Assembly: GCA_013362385.1 (NCBI GenBank) | Contig: JABFWC010000487.1 | Location: 1 to 6,828, forward strand | DNA: 6,828 bases | From: Pseudarthrobacter sp. | Lineage (GTDB): Bacteria; Actinomycetota; Actinomycetes; Actinomycetales; Micrococcaceae | Direction: 5' to 3' | Position numbers and translations under genes: made by a program | Notes under the pieces: generated by a model | What the model saw: the letters and a program-made list of their open reading frames with translations, nothing else | Database searches by the model: none | Told to the model about the DNA's origin: nothing | Part shown: positions 6,505 through 6,828 of the stretch, piece after piece | Layout: every line of letters starts with the position of its first letter | Position numbering within the stretch: position 1 is the first letter of the stretch

Positions 6505-6828
6505 GTGACGGAGCGGCTTAATCCGCTGACGCTGCTGGCCGCTGCGGGCAGCACGGCGGTCATCACGACGGCGGCCGCCAGCTGGGCGGTGTCCCTCGGT
6601 GTGGTCGCCGTAGGCCTTGGCCTGTCCCTGGCGGCCGGCACCGCCCGCCGCGTGGTGCCCGCGGCTGCCGCCGTCATGGTTCCGCTCGGTCTGTCGCTGC
6701 TGGTCCTGCACGGGCTGTTCTTCCCCGAGGGCCGGACGCTGCTGGCCGAATGGGGTCCTGCCCGCGTCACCGTCGAGGGACTGGACTTCGCCCTGCAGCG
6801 GATCCTGCTGCTGGCGGCAGTGGTCCTG
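6505..6828 (+). CDS. ecfT: ECF transporter transmembrane component EcfT (partial, N-terminal part)
   Basis: An open frame starts at GTG 6505, 9 bases after the S-component stop, and stays open for 108 codons to the window edge. The N-terminus MTERLNPLTLL fits the L-x-P-x-T/K-L-L start of EcfT/CbiQ proteins. Two hydrophobic stretches follow (about 10-46 and 51-72), with the Arg-containing break GTARRVVP (45-52) between. Then comes EGRTLLAEWGPARVTVEGLD (75-94) and FALQRILLLAAVVL (95-108); the T-x-E-G-L-x-x-A-x-x-x-x-L pattern is characteristic of EcfT before its third helix. EcfT links S components to the EcfA ATPases by coupling helices that lie downstream of the window. The ribosome binding site is poor (only GGG near 6498-6500), suggesting coupling to the S gene. 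Confidence 0.8.
   Translation, partial: MTERLNPLTLLAAAGSTAVITTAAASWAVSLGVVAVGLGLSLAAGTARRVVPAAAAVMVPLGLSLLVLHGLFFPEGRTLLAEWGPARVTVEGLDFALQRILLLAAVVL

Overview
The window is GC-rich, densely packed and coded entirely on the + strand. Codons end mostly in G or C and several genes start with GTG or TTG. This points to a high-GC actinobacterium. The acnA-dxs order, the type of DXS and the DUF402 neighbour look to me like Arthrobacter and relatives (Micrococcaceae), but that assignment is from memory of the family, not from a search.

Layout: (1) positions 1-150 are the last codons of aconitate hydratase, followed by a strong hairpin terminator (about 181-222). (2) A short intergenic region with a second perfect hairpin and a possible -10 element leads into dxs (294-2267, TTG start), the first enzyme of the MEP isoprenoid pathway. 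(3) dxs is followed without a gap by a DUF402 (FomD/Ntdp-like) putative phosphohydrolase, an unrecognised 186-residue protein with a possible WGR-like N-terminus, an aldo/keto reductase and an IunH-type nucleoside hydrolase. Junctions are 4-base overlaps or gaps of 6-9 bases, so these five genes are probably co-transcribed. (4) A 168-base intergenic region (5458-5625) holds a -10-like box and a structured leader with two mutually exclusive GC-rich helices. (5) Then comes the substrate-binding (S) membrane component of an energy-coupling factor (ECF) vitamin-type importer and, after 9 bases, the start of its transmembrane EcfT subunit, which runs off the window.

Most of the window is ordinary core metabolism: TCA cycle, isoprenoid precursor synthesis and redox housekeeping. 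The part most worth following up is the right side. A nucleoside hydrolase lies next to an ECF importer whose S component I cannot assign to a known vitamin, and the importer is preceded by a leader that could be regulatory. Together this suggests, but does not prove, uptake and salvage of a nucleoside-like or ring-containing cofactor precursor. I found no RNA genes, mobile elements, CRISPR arrays or long repeats.
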